A stretch of 64,000 bases of DNA from Flavobacterium psychrophilum. Lineage in GTDB: Bacteria > Bacteroidota > Bacteroidia > Flavobacteriales > Flavobacteriaceae. The translations under genes and the position numbers were made by a program. The notes beneath the pieces are model-generated. The model was not told the origin of the DNA. It saw nothing but the letters and a program-made list of their open reading frames with translations, and searched no databases. Positions 62,727-64,000 of the stretch are shown piece after piece. The stretch's first letter is position 1. Each line of letters starts with the position of its first letter. The stretch lies in NCBI GenBank assembly GCA_001708385.1, contig CP012388.1, forward strand, positions 3,844,001 through 3,908,000. Reading direction: 5' to 3'.

Positions 62727-64000
62727 TTATACAACTGCCAGACAGTCTTCTGATAGAGGTTTATAAAAACAGTCTTCTTCTTTTGAGCCTATTTGTTGCA
62801 GATGTCTTTCCGTTTGGTATTTATTAAAGTTATCCCATTTAGGAGGTATGCTTGTTTTCTCGCCGCACATTGAATCCAGGCAGATATTATTGTCTTTGTA
62901 TTTACTATGCAAAACCGCTAAGATCTTAAAGAAGAAGTCATCTAACATTATTATAGCATCAAATTCAGATTTTAATGTGTTATAATCGCTATCTAATGGA
63001 TTTAATATCTTTAGCACTTCTAAAACCTCTTTCTTTTCAACCTCATTTATTTCAGCTAAATAACCCAATTTTAAAGTTTTAAAAGCTAAATTATTCCAGG
63101 CTGCACTATCGTGTCCCCATTGTACATCGGGCAGGCTTAAAGAGTGTTCACAAATTAGAATTATAGCAAAAATCACATCCTGTAGGTACTCGGCAGGAAA
63201 CTCGTCAAAGCTTCTAAATTCAAAACCGCTTTGGTACATTTTTTCCTGATTAAAATCAAGGCCAACGTCAGAAAGCAATTCATATTCCATGTCTGCCTCA
63301 ATTTGATCACGCCACCAAATATTTTCTTCTTTAGTAAACTTTAGCAGCTTTCTAAAGTCTTCTACTTTATAAGTCAGTATTTTACCCTTTGGCATCGCTT
63401 TATTATAAGTTCCTAAACCTATATAGCGGGAAATAGCATTTCTCATAGAACCTAGAGTAAATTTTTTCTCAAGGTTGTATTTATCGCTTATTACGCCCAT
63501 AATATCGGGACTTCCAAGAGTTGCTATAAAAAAAGGCTCAAACCATTGCAGTAAATAAATAGCGTTGGCGTGTGTTTTTTCAAAATCATTGTAATCTACA
63601 ATCCTGCTGTCTACAGTTAACGAAGGCAAAGTAATATGAAAATGATAGGTACCGGTGTTGAATAATACCAAATTCTCGTGATTGGTAATGAACATATTAA
63701 GGCCATTGTTGTATTCAGGGAAATTTAATTTACCATTTAATACTGACGATTCATTAATTGTATCGAGAAATAGCTTTTTCGTGGCTCTTAACTCTTTGCA
63801 TGAATCAGCGATCGTTCTATTTTCGAAATATTTGGTTACAAATTCAATAGAATCACCATCAAAGTGTACAGATCCCATCGTCTTGTTCCTCTGGGTGATC
63901 ATGCTTTGAATATTGTAAGGCTGATCTTGAAGGAAAATTTCCATGATCGATTTTCCAAGATATTCAGGATTGTCAAGGGGTTTTACTTCTGTATCAGTTG
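62727..64000 (-). CDS. Carboxylate-amine ligase-like protein, 5' end beyond window
   Basis: The frame is open from the stop at 62727 through to 64000 with no stop. The ATG at 63944 is internal, because the 18 codons before it (DTEVKPLDNPEYLGKSI) look like coding sequence. Visible part about 424 residues. GTYHFHITLPSL, HANAIYLLQWFEPFFIATLG and SGFEFRSFDEFPAEYLQDVI recall the 'hvHi.l', 'N...yyEP.l.alfGs' and 'E.R.fD.fp...l' elements of the glutamate-cysteine ligase/amidoligase superfamily. No close family is recognised. It may ligate an amino acid to a carboxylate (low certainty). Confidence 0.5.
   Translation of the reverse strand, partial: TDTEVKPLDNPEYLGKSIMEIFLQDQPYNIQSMITQRNKTMGSVHFDGDSIEFVTKYFENRTIADSCKELRATKKLFLDTINESSVLNGKLNFPEYNNGLNMFITNHENLVLFNTGTYHFHITLPSLTVDSRIVDYNDFEKTHANAIYLLQWFEPFFIATLGSPDIMGVISDKYNLEKKFTLGSMRNAISRYIGLGTYNKAMPKGKILTYKVEDFRKLLKFTKEENIWWRDQIEADMEYELLSDVGLDFNQEKMYQSGFEFRSFDEFPAEYLQDVIFAIILICEHSLSLPDVQWGHDSAAWNNLAFKTLKLGYLAEINEVEKKEVLEVLKILNPLDSDYNTLKSEFDAIIMLDDFFFKILAVLHSKYKDNNICLDSMCGEKTSIPPKWDNFNKYQTERHLQQIGSKEEDCFYKPLSEDCLAVV

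Noticed and set aside
1..64000. tRNA, rRNA, CRISPR arrays, prophage or complete IS elements
   Set aside because: I looked for cloverleaf-like stretches, regularly spaced repeats and intact transposases or integrases and found none.

Overview
The window is chromosomal DNA of a member of the Bacteroidota, most likely a Flavobacterium-like Flavobacteriaceae. The reasons are: A+T-rich sequence; TAnnTTTG-type -7 promoter boxes; two very large secreted proteins ending in type IX secretion (T9SS) sorting domains; a lipoprotein whose cysteine is followed by SDDD (Flavobacterium-type surface export signal); TPR-LuxR and TPR-histidine kinase regulators; and a GH92 mannosidase cluster. I see no tRNA, rRNA, CRISPR array, complete insertion sequence or phage. 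The left third carries several decayed gene remnants.

Layout. 1-1722: a CPA2 cation/proton antiporter (cut by the window edge) behind a coiled-coil lipoprotein. 1884-4485: a decayed FAD monooxygenase, an AraC regulator and an intact TetX-like FAD monooxygenase. 4650-7346: a secreted GH87-like alpha-1,3-glucanase with Big_2, beta-trefoil and T9SS domains. 7347-8181: no intact gene, but an IS6-like transposase remnant. 8182-9802: HxlR regulator divergent from an SDR/SnoaL pair. 10147-12142: CoA-binding protein and an HxxxD acyltransferase. 12335-14373: a TetR / DUF1348 / alpha-beta hydrolase module with two matching operator-like palindromes, followed by a long folded element. 14708-20161: sigma-54 response regulator, gene remnants, HExxH secreted protein, hydrolase and AraC regulator. 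20525-25784: two TPR histidine kinases, one paired with a LuxR response regulator. 25979-29061: secreted proteins, SnoaL-like protein and MsrA.

29112-36311 is a DNA-damage module. imuA, imuB, dnaE2 and alkB form a tight minus-strand operon. It is divergent from an XRE-S24 (LexA-like, self-cleaving) regulator plus a small unknown ORF. The shared promoter has two matching 15-bp palindromes placed over the two -7 boxes, so it reads as a private SOS circuit.

36434-46377: a TPR-LuxR regulator, a beta-propeller T9SS protein, a type I-like exporter operon (ABC, HlyD, TolC) whose ATPase has unusual motifs, and a small exported protein. 46554-53817: mannose-glycan utilisation, with a GntR regulator divergent from a ROK-kinase/mannose-6-phosphate isomerase fusion, GH92 alpha-mannosidase and a sugar MFS porter. 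53855-56910: a two-gene operon of an FAD monooxygenase and an atypical SDR, both with extra four-cysteine modules. 57163-64000: SDR dehydrogenase, an unknown protein, RibD-like reductase, DHA2 efflux pump with a decayed TetR gene beside it, a double-DTG aspartyl protease, and a carboxylate-amine-ligase-like protein that runs off the window.

Most interesting: the imu/alkB/S24 circuit, the four-cysteine SDR-monooxygenase pair, the degenerate ABC exporter, and the three-part ROK-PMI enzyme.
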